From Bacteroidota bacterium (GTDB taxonomy: Bacteria; Bacteroidota; Bacteroidia; Chitinophagales; Chitinophagaceae), in the NCBI GenBank assembly GCA_023423405.1, contig JAFAFR010000003.1, positions 1 through 64,000 of the forward strand: 64,000 nt of DNA. The letters run 5' to 3'. Below are positions 9,208-17,828 of this stretch, in pieces. Under the pieces are notes generated by a model. The model searched no databases. It saw nothing but the letters and a program-made list of their open reading frames with translations, and was not told the origin of the DNA. Made by a program: the position numbers and the translations under genes. Position 1 is the first letter of the stretch. Every line of letters begins with the position of its first letter.

Positions 9208-9243
9208 AAAGAAGAGCACCTGCGAACCAGGTGCTCTTCTATT
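9208..9243. terminator. Bidirectional terminator between the lipoprotein gene and pgk
   Basis: A 13-bp perfect stem (AGAAGAGCACCTG, 9210-9222; its complement at 9228-9240) with a 5-nt loop lies between the convergent genes ending at 9180 and 9262. A-rich sequence on the left and T-rich on the right allow termination both ways. Confidence 0.75.
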
Positions 9244-9261
9244 CTACAGCATTTAATTTTC

Positions 9262-10458
9262 TTATGCTTTCACGGCTGCAATTCCCGGCAGTTCCTTGCC
9301 TTCAAAATATTCCAGCATGGCGCCACCACCCGTGGATACATAGCTCACTTTATCGGTAAACCCGAACTGGTTCACGGCAGCCACAGAATCGCCGCCGCCT
9401 ACCAGTGAAAAAGCGCCGGCCTCCGTAGCCGCTGCCACTGCTTCCGCAATGGCGCGGGTACCGTGCTGGAACTTGGCCATTTCAAAAACGCCCATGGGAC
9501 CATTCCAGAGAATGGTTTTCGAACGTTTGATCACATTGGTAAATTCGTCGCAGGCATAGGGACCAATATCCAGTCCCATCCAGCCGTCGGGGATGCCATT
9601 GCTGGGCGCTGCAGATGTATTCGCTTCCGCGCTGAAAGCGTCGGCGATCACAGAATCGGAAGGCAGGTGGATATTCACGCCCTTGCTTTCGGCCTTGGCC
9701 AGGAGCTGGTTGGCGAGTTCCAGGCGGTCTTCCTCACACAGCGATTTACCGATTCGGCCGCCTTTGGCCTTCATGAAGGTGTAAGCCATGCCGCCGCCGA
9801 TGATGATATCGGTGGCTTTCTCCAGCAGGTTCTCGATGATGAGGATCTTGTCAGACACCTTAGCGCCGCCAATGATGGCGGTGAAAGGCTTGGAGGCGTT
9901 GTGCAGCACTTTCTCCGCGCTGCTCACTTCGCCTTCCATCAGCAGGCCGAACATCCGTTTTTCTTTCGGAAAGAACTGTGCGATCACGGCTGTGCTGGCA
10001 TGAGCGCGGTGTGCCGTACCAAAGGCATCGTTCACATATACGTCGCCCAGTTTGGCAAGTTTTTCCGCAAATGCCGCATCGCCTTTTTCTTCCTGCTTGT
10101 AGAAACGGAGGTTTTCGAGCAGCAGGACTTCACCTTCCCGCAGCATGCCGGCGGTAAGAAAAGCCTGTTCGCCGATGCAGTCGTCTGCAAACAAAACGGT
10201 GGTGCCCGGAAGCAGCTCACCCAGGTGTTTCACCAGGTGGCGCAGGGAATATTTGTCCGTGGGTCCATCCTTGGGACGGCCCAGGTGGCTCATCAGGATC
10301 ACTTTGCCGCCGTCTTTCAGGATCTTGTTAATAGTAGGCAGGGCGGCGCGGATGCGCGTATCGTCGGTGATCTCAAGCTGCTCGTTGAGCGGCACATTGA
10401 AATCCACCCGCACAAGCGCTTTTTCGCCCTTGAAATTGTGTTGACTGAAGGTACTCAT
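9262..10458 (-). CDS. pgk: Phosphoglycerate kinase
   Basis: This glycolytic enzyme transfers phosphate from 1,3-bisphosphoglycerate to ADP. The 398-residue length is standard. Visible signatures are RVDFNVPL near the N terminus, SHLGRPKDGP (substrate binding), the GGAKVSDK motif and the C-terminal nucleotide-binding GGGDSVAAV. It lies 14 bp downstream of gapA on the same strand, forming the common gapA-pgk pair of consecutive glycolytic steps. Confidence 0.97.
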   Translation of the reverse strand: MSTFSQHNFKGEKALVRVDFNVPLNEQLEITDDTRIRAALPTINKILKDGGKVILMSHLGRPKDGPTDKYSLRHLVKHLGELLPGTTVLFADDCIGEQAFLTAGMLREGEVLLLENLRFYKQEEKGDAAFAEKLAKLGDVYVNDAFGTAHRAHASTAVIAQFFPKEKRMFGLLMEGEVSSAEKVLHNASKPFTAIIGGAKVSDKILIIENLLEKATDIIIGGGMAYTFMKAKGGRIGKSLCEEDRLELANQLLAKAESKGVNIHLPSDSVIADAFSAEANTSAAPSNGIPDGWMGLDIGPYACDEFTNVIKRSKTILWNGPMGVFEMAKFQHGTRAIAEAVAAATEAGAFSLVGGGDSVAAVNQFGFTDKVSYVSTGGGAMLEYFEGKELPGIAAVKA

Positions 10459-10472
10459 ATGATGGCCCTGCT

Positions 10473-11486
10473 TTATTTGGAGATCAGTCCGGCGAAATAT
10501 TTAACGGTGCGCACGAGCTGGCTTACATAGCTCATCTCGTTGTCGTACCAGCTCACGGTTTTCACGATCTGCTGGTCGCCCACGGTGATCACCTTGGTTT
10601 GGGTGGCGTCAAAGAGCGAACCGTAGTGCATGCCGATCACGTCGGAGCTCACGATCTCGTCTTCTGTATAACCATAGCTTTCGTTGCTGGCGGCTTTCAT
10701 GGTGGCGTTCACTTCTTCCAGGGTCACTTTTTTATTCAGTACCACGGTGAGTTCGGTGAGGGAGCCGGTGATCACGGGAATGCGCTGGGCGCCACCATCG
10801 AGCTTACCCTTGAGGCTAGGCAGCACCAGGCCAATGGCTTTGGCGGCGCCGGTGCTGTTGGGAACGATATTGGCGGCAGCGGCGCGGGCGCGGCGCAGGT
10901 CGCCTTTTGCGTGGGGAGCGTCGAGGGTGTTCTGGTCGTTCGTGTAGGCGTGCACGGTAGTCATGCTGCCCATCACGATGCCGAAAGCGTCTTCCAGTGT
11001 CTTGGCCATGGGCGCCAGGCAGTTGGTGGTACAGGAAGCGCAGGAAATGATGTCTTCCGATCCGTCGAGGATATTGTGGTTCACATTGAACACCACAGTT
11101 TTCAGGTCGCCGGTGGCGGGTGCGGAGATCACTACCCTTTTGGCGCCTGCCCTGAGGTGGGCGGCTGCTTTTTCTTTATCGGTGAAGAAGCCGGTGCTTT
11201 CGATCACAACGTCTACATCGTGGCTGCCCCAGGGGATCTGCGAAGGATCTTTCTGGGCATATATCTTAACGGTATCTCCATTTACAACAATGGAATCTTC
11301 CGTTGCTTTTACATCGGCATCGAAGCGGCCCTGTGCGCTGTCGTATTTCAGGAGGTGTGCAAGCACTTTGGGAGAAGTCAAGTCGTTAATAGCTACAACA
11401 TCAATTCCTTGCATATTGTAAATCTGGCGATACACCAGTCTTCCGATCCTTCCGAAACCATTGATTGCAACCTTAACAGTGCTCAT
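10473..11486 (-). CDS. gapA: Glyceraldehyde-3-phosphate dehydrogenase, type I
   Basis: This is a 337-residue NAD-dependent GAPDH. The dinucleotide-binding NGFGRIGR is at the N terminus and the catalytic cysteine lies in SCASCTTNCLAP near residue 153. The KVIITVGDQQ-like and SWYDNEMSY C-terminal motif completes the active site. It is the first gene of the leftward gapA-pgk operon and diverges from the tRNA-Glu gene. Cytoplasmic. Confidence 0.97.
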   Translation of the reverse strand: MSTVKVAINGFGRIGRLVYRQIYNMQGIDVVAINDLTSPKVLAHLLKYDSAQGRFDADVKATEDSIVVNGDTVKIYAQKDPSQIPWGSHDVDVVIESTGFFTDKEKAAAHLRAGAKRVVISAPATGDLKTVVFNVNHNILDGSEDIISCASCTTNCLAPMAKTLEDAFGIVMGSMTTVHAYTNDQNTLDAPHAKGDLRRARAAAANIVPNSTGAAKAIGLVLPSLKGKLDGGAQRIPVITGSLTELTVVLNKKVTLEEVNATMKAASNESYGYTEDEIVSSDVIGMHYGSLFDATQTKVITVGDQQIVKTVSWYDNEMSYVSQLVRTVKYFAGLISK

Positions 11487-11571
11487 AATGTCAATTTTGA
11501 ATGAGGTAAAAAAATAATAGAGCGCTAAGTTAATGGTTGTGGAAGGCGTATAAAAATTTTGGGATTTTTTT

Positions 11572-11602
11572 TTTGCCGGGAATGGCCTGCCCCCTATCTT
11601 TG
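11572..11602 (+). promoter_or_regulatory. Promoter of tRNA-Glu
   Basis: TTTG (11572-11575), a 19-bp spacer and TATCTTTG (11595-11602) give a full match to the Bacteroidota vegetative promoter. The tRNA starts 18 bases after the -7 element. Confidence 0.8.
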
Positions 11603-11620
11603 CACTCCCAAAAGGGAAAT

Positions 11621-11695
11621 GCCGCGTTGGTCAATCGGTTAAGACGCATCCCTTTCACGGATGAATGACGGGTTCGATTCCCGTACGCGGTACCA
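11621..11695 (+). tRNA. tRNA-Glu (UUC)
   Basis: A complete cloverleaf can be drawn by hand. The acceptor stem is GCCGCGT (11621-11627) with ACGCGGT (11685-11691), including a G-U closing pair. The anticodon stem is CATCC/GGATG with loop CTTTCAC, giving anticodon TTC (11654-11656). The T arm is ACGGG-TTCGATT-CCCGT, and CCA is encoded (11693-11695). The UUC anticodon reads GAA/GAG. It has its own promoter and is followed by a terminator. Confidence 0.96.
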
Positions 11696-11704
11696 ATTTT
11701 GCAG

Positions 11705-11728
11705 AACCTGCGCCCGGCGCAGGTTTTT
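11705..11728 (+). terminator. Terminator after tRNA-Glu
   Basis: Stem AACCTGCGC/GCGCAGGTT with a 3-nt loop (11705-11725) leads into a run of five T, 9 bases after the tRNA CCA end. Confidence 0.85.
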
Positions 11729-11758
11729 GCTTTATAAACACCTGCAGGGCCAAAAAAC

Positions 11759-12151
11759 CTACAGTTCTACAGCAGATAATTCCTGGCCGAGCGCATGCAA
11801 GGCTGCTTCAATCTTTTTTACCTGGGCCGGCCGGGGCTTTCGCAAACCAGATGAATAATGCTGTAGTTGCTTTTGGTTGATGCCTGTCAGCCGCTCCAGT
11901 CCCGATTTGGTAAATATACCTTTGTAGTAATTCAACAAGCTGGCGATATCGAATTTGTGAACCAATTCATACTTGCCTTTCAGCGCTGCGGGAATCTTAG
12001 TGTTGTATTTCTTGTATAATGCGATAGCATCTCTAACGGATTGCATGGCTTCCCGGGGAGTTGCCCCAGCCCCATAGATGCCCGGTATGCCATCGATAAA
12101 TGCGCCGTAATCGTCTTTCCCCCTTTCGATAGTAACTTTGATCTGTTTCAT
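11759..12151 (-). CDS. HicB-like antitoxin without visible HicA
   Basis: This 130-residue protein has an N-terminal HicB fold (KVTIERGKDDYGAFIDGIPGIYGAGATPREAM) and a C-terminal helix-turn-helix with the LTGINQKQLQHYSSGLRKPRP region. This is the layout of HicB-type antitoxins that bind their own promoter. The start was set at 12149-12151 because the HicB fold begins there; 18 extra upstream codons look non-coding. A HicA toxin (a small dsRNA-binding-like protein of about 60-80 residues) is not seen on either side, so this is an orphan or a plain regulator. Confidence 0.8.
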   Translation of the reverse strand: MKQIKVTIERGKDDYGAFIDGIPGIYGAGATPREAMQSVRDAIALYKKYNTKIPAALKGKYELVHKFDIASLLNYYKGIFTKSGLERLTGINQKQLQHYSSGLRKPRPAQVKKIEAALHALGQELSAVEL

Positions 12152-12232
12152 GGTTTGGTTGAAAGATGAAGATGGTTCGTATAAAGATAGCCTTTTTTCT
12201 ATCATTTACCACTCCTCTTCCACCGCAAAAAA

Positions 12233-12283
12233 TGAAGTGAGCACTACTCATTTTTGAAGTGGGCTACACTCACTTTTGAAGTG
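12233..12283. repeat. Three 22-bp-spaced dyad sites (TGAAGTG)
   Basis: TGAAGTG occurs at 12233-12239, 12255-12261 and 12277-12283, exactly 22 bp apart (two helical turns). Units one and two agree at 17 of 22 positions. The third site is a dyad, CACTT-TTG-AAGTG (12271-12283), and the second a near-dyad CATTT-TTG-AAGTG. Regular spacing on one helix face is what cooperative operator sites look like. The binding protein is unknown; the neighbouring HicB-like protein with its HTH is one candidate. Confidence 0.6.
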
Positions 12284-12307
12284 AACGGCCTTTTTACGCG
12301 GGAGAAC

Positions 12308-12351
12308 AGGGGGTGCCCGGGGAATGATCGGGGAATGGTCGGGGGATGCCC
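12308..12351. repeat. Four 11-bp G-rich tandem units
   Basis: Successive 11-bp units are AGGGGGTGCCC, GGGGAATGATC, GGGGAATGGTC and GGGGGATGCCC (12308-12318, 12319-12329, 12330-12340, 12341-12351), followed by GGGGC. The outer two share the GTGCCC/ATGCCC ending and the inner two the AATGRTC ending. The G4-G5 runs spaced by 6-7 nt could also allow a G-quadruplex. Confidence 0.65.
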
Positions 12352-12537
12352 GGGGCAATTTGGACGCGCCTGCAACCCGGCAAAAACCGCCGGGTTCGGA
12401 ATCATACCCCGTCCGCTTCCCCCACACTGTTTTTCTTTTCTCAATTTCCTTCCACCGCTTTTCCACAGTCGCAATGGCATTGGTGATTTTTCAGTACATT
12501 AGGTCAAGATTACCTAACTGCTTCGTAATACGCTGAT

Positions 12538-13059
12538 ATGACTGGAAAGGAACTGCCGGGATACCACCACTCCCTGTTCGAGCAACTCTATAGTTGCTAC
12601 GAACCGGCCCTGTACCAGCTTGCTTGTAAAGTGACCAAATCGCCCGAACAATCGCGCGATATTGTACAGGAGGTCTTCCTCCATACCTGGGAACAGATCG
12701 GCCGCTTCTCCCATATCGAAGACGCCGGCGCCTATCTCTACCGCGCTACCGAAAACAAGCTCATCGATTTCCTCCGCAAAACGGCGGCCGACCAGCGCCT
12801 GCGCCATTCGCTCCTGGCACGCATTGCACCCGCCGCCCAGGATGTGGCCGATGTCCTCGACGGCAGGGAATGCCAGCGCGCCATCCAGGCCGCCATCGGG
12901 CGCCTGCCCCGGCAAAGGCAAAAGATCTACCTGCTCAACCGTGAGGCCGGCCTCAACTACCAGGAAATCGCCCGGGAGCTCTCCATCTCCCGCCACACGG
13001 TAAAAAACCAGCTCTCCGCTGCCCTGCGTTTCCTGCAGCAATTCCTTTCCGGAAAATAA
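12538..13059 (+). CDS. ECF sigma factor, FecI type
   Basis: This is a 173-residue RNA polymerase sigma-70 family ECF factor. Region 2 spans roughly residues 14-85 (YEPALYQLACKVTKSPEQSRDIVQEVF, then DAGAYLYRATENKLIDFLRK). Region 4 is near the C terminus (IGRLPRQRQKIYLLNREAGLNYQEIA and an HTH with SISRHTVKNQLS). It is followed 101 bp later by a FecR anti-sigma gene and then a SusC with an STN signalling domain. This is the classic cell-surface signalling triad, in which substrate binding by the receptor frees the sigma factor through FecR. Confidence 0.93.
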   Translation: MTGKELPGYHHSLFEQLYSCYEPALYQLACKVTKSPEQSRDIVQEVFLHTWEQIGRFSHIEDAGAYLYRATENKLIDFLRKTAADQRLRHSLLARIAPAAQDVADVLDGRECQRAIQAAIGRLPRQRQKIYLLNREAGLNYQEIARELSISRHTVKNQLSAALRFLQQFLSGK

Positions 13060-13160
13060 TTTTTCCCGCCCGATAGGAACATTTCTTTTTTGCTTCGTCT
13101 ATGTATAACAGGTACACCGTTATCAAGTCACCTGCTGCTTGTCCATATATAAACTGTGCC

Positions 13161-14156
13161 ATGGAAGAAAGGATACAATACCTGTTCCGTAAATACCTGC
13201 AGGGCGCCTGCAGCCGGGAAGAATATGAAGAATTGTTTCACCTGATCGCAGAAGAAGGGGGCATAGAAGCCCTGCCTGCCCTGCTGCAGCAGCAATACGC
13301 GGAAGAACTGTCGCGCATTCCCTCTGCCACGCAGGTAGATGCCTACGGCAAACTGGTGGCTGGTCCGCCTGCCGCACCCGCTGCATCAAAAAGGCGCCGG
13401 GTCCTGCTGCCGCTTGCCTCCCTGGCCCTGGTGGCTGCGCTGGTGATCGGCTACCGCTGGCAGGGACAAAAACCGCCGGCGCCCGCATCCGTCCTGTCGG
13501 AAAAAGAACTGGTCCGCGCCACCACCATCCGTTCCACGGCCAGGTCGGAATACAAATACATCCTGCTGCCCGACAGTACCCAGGTATGGCTGAACGCCGC
13601 CAGCACCCTGGAATACCCCGACCGGTTCGATCCCTATAAAAGAGAAGTGGTGCTGAAAGGAGAAGCCTATTTCGATGTAAAACATGCCGACAAAAAACCC
13701 TTTATCATCTATACCGGCAAAGTGAGCACGGAAGTGCTGGGTACCGCTTTCAACATCAAGGCCTATCCCGATATGGAGAAAATAACGGTATCGGTTAAAC
13801 GCGGTAAGGTGAAGGTGAACTACGATCACCGGCAGGTAGCCCTGCTCACGAAGGGACAGGAAGTGATGATCAGCAGCGACGGCCTGGCAGCCAGGGAAAG
13901 AAAGGTGAAGGAAGAACTGGCATCGGCCTGGCACGAAGGAAACCTGGTGTACGACGACTATACCATTACCGACCTTATCACCGACCTCGCGCGCGTGTAC
14001 GACGCCCGCATTGAAGTGCGCGATCCTGCCATCCGGCAACTGCGCGTATCAACTTCACTGAAAAGGGAAATGGGACTCGACAAGGCGCTTGAGATCATTT
14101 GTAAACTGACCGACACCAACCTGAAAACAGAAAACGGGAGCTATATCATTTACTAA
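13161..14156 (+). CDS. FecR family anti-sigma factor
   Basis: This 331-residue protein spans the inner membrane. The cytoplasmic N-terminal part (1-80) would hold the sigma factor. One transmembrane segment (about 81-98, VLLPLASLALVAALVIGY) follows, then the periplasmic FecR domain (about 125-225, RSEYKYILLPDSTQVWLNAAS and GEAYFDV) and a C-terminal DUF4974-type domain (about 255-331, DKALEIICKLTD). ATG 13161 was preferred over an upstream in-frame ATG at 13101, which adds 20 residues unlike the family. It probably transduces the signal from the STN domain of the SusC at 14275 to the sigma factor at 12538. Confidence 0.93.
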   Translation: MEERIQYLFRKYLQGACSREEYEELFHLIAEEGGIEALPALLQQQYAEELSRIPSATQVDAYGKLVAGPPAAPAASKRRRVLLPLASLALVAALVIGYRWQGQKPPAPASVLSEKELVRATTIRSTARSEYKYILLPDSTQVWLNAASTLEYPDRFDPYKREVVLKGEAYFDVKHADKKPFIIYTGKVSTEVLGTAFNIKAYPDMEKITVSVKRGKVKVNYDHRQVALLTKGQEVMISSDGLAARERKVKEELASAWHEGNLVYDDYTITDLITDLARVYDARIEVRDPAIRQLRVSTSLKREMGLDKALEIICKLTDTNLKTENGSYIIY

Positions 14157-14201
14157 AACCAAAACAAATTAAACGCATGTCTCCACCCCTCACATAAAAA
14201 A

Positions 14202-14230
14202 GGCCGGACCAGTTGCGACCTGGCACGGCC
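14202..14230 (+). promoter_or_regulatory. Leader hairpin between fecR and susC
   Basis: GGCCG (14202-14206) pairs with CGGCC (14226-14230), and CCAG (14209-14212) with CTGG (14220-14223), separated by a 2x2 internal loop and closed by a 7-nt loop. No T-run follows, so it is not a simple terminator. It lies in the 118-bp gap before susC and could be an mRNA leader structure, a processing site or a regulated pause. Confidence 0.4.
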
Positions 14231-14274
14231 CCGATTTAGTAAATCTGATTGAGAAATTCTAAACGACCAAAGCT

Positions 14275-17200
14275 ATGAATTTGTATCAAATGATACATGT
14301 CATTTTATTGGCATGTATCAGGCAAACATCCTCCCGGCTCCTTCTTCAGCCCGCCGGGAAAATGAAACTGTTACTTATGAGAATGACGATCCTCGCAGTT
14401 TTCCTTTGTTTCAGCGGCATCCTGGTAGCGGGGAACAGCTCGGGCCAGGACCTGAGCAATATCAAGGTAAACCTCGACCTGCAGAACGTTTCCCTGAAAG
14501 CCGCCCTGCGCAAGATCGAAAACGCCACCAAGCTTTCTTTCACCTATAAGACCAGCGACGTGGCGGGCATCGACAACATCAATATTGCCCCTGTTGAAAC
14601 CAGCCTCGACAAACTGCTGAACAACCTGCTGGAGAATACGGGACTGCAATACGAAGTGATCAATGCCAACATCATCATCAAAAAGATCAAACCCGCAGCC
14701 ACGCTGACCTTTTCCGCAGAATCCGCTCCCTTCGAGGGCGGCGTGAAAGGCCGTATCACCAACGCGGCCGGCGAGCCGCTCGCCAACGCATCGGTGGTGC
14801 TCCAGGGCACCAGCTATGGAGCAGCGGCGGATGCACAGGGATATTTTGAACTCAGGAACGTAAAAGCAGGGAAATACCGCCTGCAGGTATCGGTGATCGG
14901 GTTCGGCACCGAAGTGCGCGAGATCACGGTTACCGACAACGAAGTAACCACGCTTAACCTTTCCCTGGCCGACGACAAAACCAATATGGAAGAAGTGACC
15001 GTAACGGCCCTGGGTATCAAAAAGGAAAAAAGATCCCTGGGTTATGCGGCACAGGAAGTAAGTGGCGATGCCATTGCAGCCAGCAAACAGATCAATATCG
15101 TAAATGCCCTCCAGGGCCAGGCTGCGGGCCTGCAGATCAACTCCGGCGGCGGCGCCCCGGGCCAGGGCTCCAAGATCATCCTGCGGGGTATCAACTCGCT
15201 TGATCCCGGCAGGGACTTCCAGCCCCTGTTTGTGATCGACGGCGTGCCCATCGACAACTCCACCGACGTGGGCGATGGCAGCAGCCTCCTGGGCATAAGC
15301 AACCGCGCCGCGGATATCAACCCCGATGATATTGAAAGCATCAATATCCTGAAAGGCGGCGCCGCTACAGCCCTTTACGGCCTGCGCGCTTCCACGGGCG
15401 CTATTATGATCACCACCAAATCGGGCAAGGCAGGCAAGCTGCGCGCCAGCTATACGTCCACCGTTAGTGTGGATGAGATCAACAAGTATCCCAACACACA
15501 AAAGAAATATACGCAGGGATGGTTGGGTGTATATTATCCCGATGGTCCAAACGGCTTCTGGCCTGCATTCGGTCCCACGATAGCAGAAGCGAAAGCCATT
15601 GATCCCACGCACCCCGATGCATTGTTCAACAACTATAAGCACGGCTATCAAACAGGCAATTCTTTCCGCAACACCCTTTCCTTATCGGGCGGAACGGAAA
15701 AAGCTGTTTTCAATGGCTCCCTGTCGCAGTTCAATCAAAAAGGCATCATGCCTTTCACCGACTATAAAAACTATTCCGCCAAAGTGGGTGGAGACCTGAA
15801 ATTCTCCGACAAGTTCAAAATGGGCATGTCGCTGAACTATATCAAGTCGGGCGGCCGCCGCGGCAATTCCGACCGTTACAATGAAAGCCTCACTTATTAT
15901 TCTCCCCGCTGGGACGTATGGGACTATATGAAACCCGATGGTTCTGAAATCACCATTGTGGGAGCAGATATCGACAACCCCGTTTATCTTCTCTATGGCA
16001 AAAAATACGTGGACGATGTGGACCGCATCATCGCTAATGGACATTTTACCTACTCACCCACCAAGTGGCTCGACGTTAACTTCCGTGCAGGTGTCGATAG
16101 TTACAACGACAAACGCCAGCAAACCACACCCGGCCCTCTCGGCGTTCCCGATGAAATCTATCCCGCCGGCGATTTCGAATACGGCACTATGATGGTGTTC
16201 AACATCAACAACCGGATCACGAACGCCACCACTATGATCAACATCCACAACAACATAACTTCACGCCTTCATTCTTCTCTCAAAATCGGGCACGACCTGT
16301 ATGAAAGAAGAAGAACCTCCAGTTATGTCAACGCTAAAACGGCTTCCGTTCCTACCTTTTACAACCTCAGCAACTATAAAACGGTTGAAAAGAACTCTTC
16401 GGAACTCGACTATCGCATCATTGGCCTGTTTGGCGACTGGACCCTGAGCTGGGAGGACTTCCTGTACCTGACCGTTACCGGAAGGAACGACTGGACATCC
16501 ACTCTTTCTAAAGAGAACAGGTCTTTCTTTTATCCTTCCGCCAGTCTTAGCTGGGTATTCTCGGAAAACCTGCCCCTGCCCTCCTGGTGGTCATTTGGTA
16601 AAGCACGCTTCTCTGCGGCCAAGGTTGGTAAGGATGCGCTGCCCTATGCCACCTCCACAGGATATGATATCGGCAGCCCGCTCTCTACGGGAGCTTTGCC
16701 CTTCACCCTGTCAACGCAGAACGGCGACATCAATCTCCGGCCCGAATTCACCACCTCTTATGAAGGCGGCCTGGAATTGAAATTCCTCCAAAGCAGGCTG
16801 GGCCTCGACATCACGTATTATAACAACACCAGTAAGGACCTCATCATTCCCGTAAAAGTGCCGGTGACCACGGGTTACAGCGATATCTACCTGAACTCCG
16901 GCAGCATCCGGAACAAAGGTGTTGAGATCAGCGTTTCCGGAACGCCGGTTCAAACAAGGGATTTCAGTTGGGATCTAAGAGTAAACTATACAGCCAACCG
17001 CAACAAAGTACTGTCCATCTATCCGGAACTGACAGAAATGATCATGGCCGACCACTACGGATACCTGAGCGCTACCGTGACGCAGAAAAACATTCCCGGC
17101 AGGCCGGTAGGCGATCTCTACGGCAGGACCTATATGCGTTATTACGGAACCGACCCGGAAGACCCCAAAACGCTGGACGAAAACCGTCCCCTTGTAATCG

Positions 17201-17817
17201 GCGCCAATGGCTTTCCCGTATTGAACTCTGCAACGAAACAACAATATATTGCCAACTCTCAGCCCAGGTGGATTGGCAGCCTCAGCAGCACACTTCGTTA
17301 CAAAGGATTGAGCCTTTACTTCCTGTTCGATGCGCAGCAGGGTGTTTACCGCTACAACCAGTTTGCCAACTTCCTCGCTTCTTTTGCCTTGCACAAAGGA
17401 TCCGAAAACCGCGACGACATGGTGGTGTTTGACGGTGTGCTGGCCGATGGCACCAAAAACACCAAAGAAGTTTGGCTGGGGCAGGGTGTTGGTCCCGATG
17501 GTGTGAACTATGGCAACGGCTACTACCGGAACGTATACCGCGGCGCATCCGAAACCTTTATCGAAAACGCTTCCTGGATAAGGCTGCGTACCCTTTCCCT
17601 GGGATACTCATTGCCACAGGACATTGTGAAACGCTCCGGCTTTATACAGGGCGCCTCGCTAAGCCTGACCGGAACCAATCTCTGGATCAATACAGAGTAC
17701 AGCACTTTCGATCCTGAATCCAGCTCCTTCAGCTCCGGAAGCGTGGTGGACGGCTTTGCCGGGTTTACCTACCCTGCAACACGCAGCTTCATCATCTCCT
17801 TAAACCTTAACTTCTAA
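14275..17817 (+). CDS. SusC/RagA TonB-dependent receptor with STN domain
   Basis: This is a 1180-residue outer-membrane importer. After an extended N terminus and a signal segment (about 38-52), there is an STN domain (about 65-138, VSLKAALRKIENATKLSFTY), which talks to FecR. A carboxypeptidase-D-like repeat follows (about 155-235, GRITNAAGEPLANASVVLQG), then a plug (about 245-365, with LQGQAAGLQINSGGGAPGQG and the ALYGLRASTGAIMITTK box) and the beta-barrel ending in FIISLNLNF. The first ATG (14275) gives an N terminus like other STN-SusC proteins, but ATG 14362 is possible. It forms the transport pair with the SusD at 17829. RagA of this family imports oligopeptides, and the adjoining peptidase genes favour peptides here. 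Confidence 0.95.
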   Translation: MNLYQMIHVILLACIRQTSSRLLLQPAGKMKLLLMRMTILAVFLCFSGILVAGNSSGQDLSNIKVNLDLQNVSLKAALRKIENATKLSFTYKTSDVAGIDNINIAPVETSLDKLLNNLLENTGLQYEVINANIIIKKIKPAATLTFSAESAPFEGGVKGRITNAAGEPLANASVVLQGTSYGAAADAQGYFELRNVKAGKYRLQVSVIGFGTEVREITVTDNEVTTLNLSLADDKTNMEEVTVTALGIKKEKRSLGYAAQEVSGDAIAASKQINIVNALQGQAAGLQINSGGGAPGQGSKIILRGINSLDPGRDFQPLFVIDGVPIDNSTDVGDGSSLLGISNRAADINPDDIESINILKGGAATALYGLRASTGAIMITTKSGKAGKLRASYTSTVSVDEINKYPNTQKKYTQGWLGVYYPDGPNGFWPAFGPTIAEAKAIDPTHPDALFNNYKHGYQTGNSFRNTLSLSGGTEKAVFNGSLSQFNQKGIMPFTDYKNYSAKVGGDLKFSDKFKMGMSLNYIKSGGRRGNSDRYNESLTYYSPRWDVWDYMKPDGSEITIVGADIDNPVYLLYGKKYVDDVDRIIANGHFTYSPTKWLDVNFRAGVDSYNDKRQQTTPGPLGVPDEIYPAGDFEYGTMMVFNINNRITNATTMINIHNNITSRLHSSLKIGHDLYERRRTSSYVNAKTASVPTFYNLSNYKTVEKNSSELDYRIIGLFGDWTLSWEDFLYLTVTGRNDWTSTLSKENRSFFYPSASLSWVFSENLPLPSWWSFGKARFSAAKVGKDALPYATSTGYDIGSPLSTGALPFTLSTQNGDINLRPEFTTSYEGGLELKFLQSRLGLDITYYNNTSKDLIIPVKVPVTTGYSDIYLNSGSIRNKGVEISVSGTPVQTRDFSWDLRVNYTANRNKVLSIYPELTEMIMADHYGYLSATVTQKNIPGRPVGDLYGRTYMRYYGTDPEDPKTLDENRPLVIGANGFPVLNSATKQQYIANSQPRWIGSLSSTLRYKGLSLYFLFDAQQGVYRYNQFANFLASFALHKGSENRDDMVVFDGVLADGTKNTKEVWLGQGVGPDGVNYGNGYYRNVYRGASETFIENASWIRLRTLSLGYSLPQDIVKRSGFIQGASLSLTGTNLWINTEYSTFDPESSSFSSGSVVDGFAGFTYPATRSFIISLNLNF

Positions 17818-17828
17818 AACCACAAACA

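Larger units (their letters stand above)
12152..12537. other. Intergenic region carrying two phased repeat arrays
   Basis: There is no believable gene in these 386 bases; short open frames here are G-rich and lack any family resemblance. The region holds three 22-bp-spaced TGAAGTG sites (12233-12283), four 11-bp G-rich tandem units (12308-12351) and a perfect 8-bp hairpin AACCCGGC/GCCGGGTT (12374-12396). It separates the leftward hicB-like gene from the rightward sigma-factor operon, so it must hold both promoters. A possible leftward -7 element is TATCTTTA (12182-12189). Confidence 0.6.

Noticed and set aside
7750..9219. Long minus-strand open frame (489 codons) opposite the ZU5 lipoprotein
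   Set aside because: It is antisense to a clear lipoprotein gene, has no start context or family features, and runs through the shared terminator.
9463..10530. Plus-strand open frame over pgk
   Set aside because: pgk is unambiguous on the minus strand; this frame is its shadow.
12254..12502. Short open frames in the gap before the sigma factor gene
   Set aside because: They cover G-rich tandem repeats, have unlike composition to any protein family, and occur on both strands at once.
14371..15651. Minus-strand open frame inside susC
   Set aside because: It is the shadow of the STN-SusC gene, which has all expected domains.
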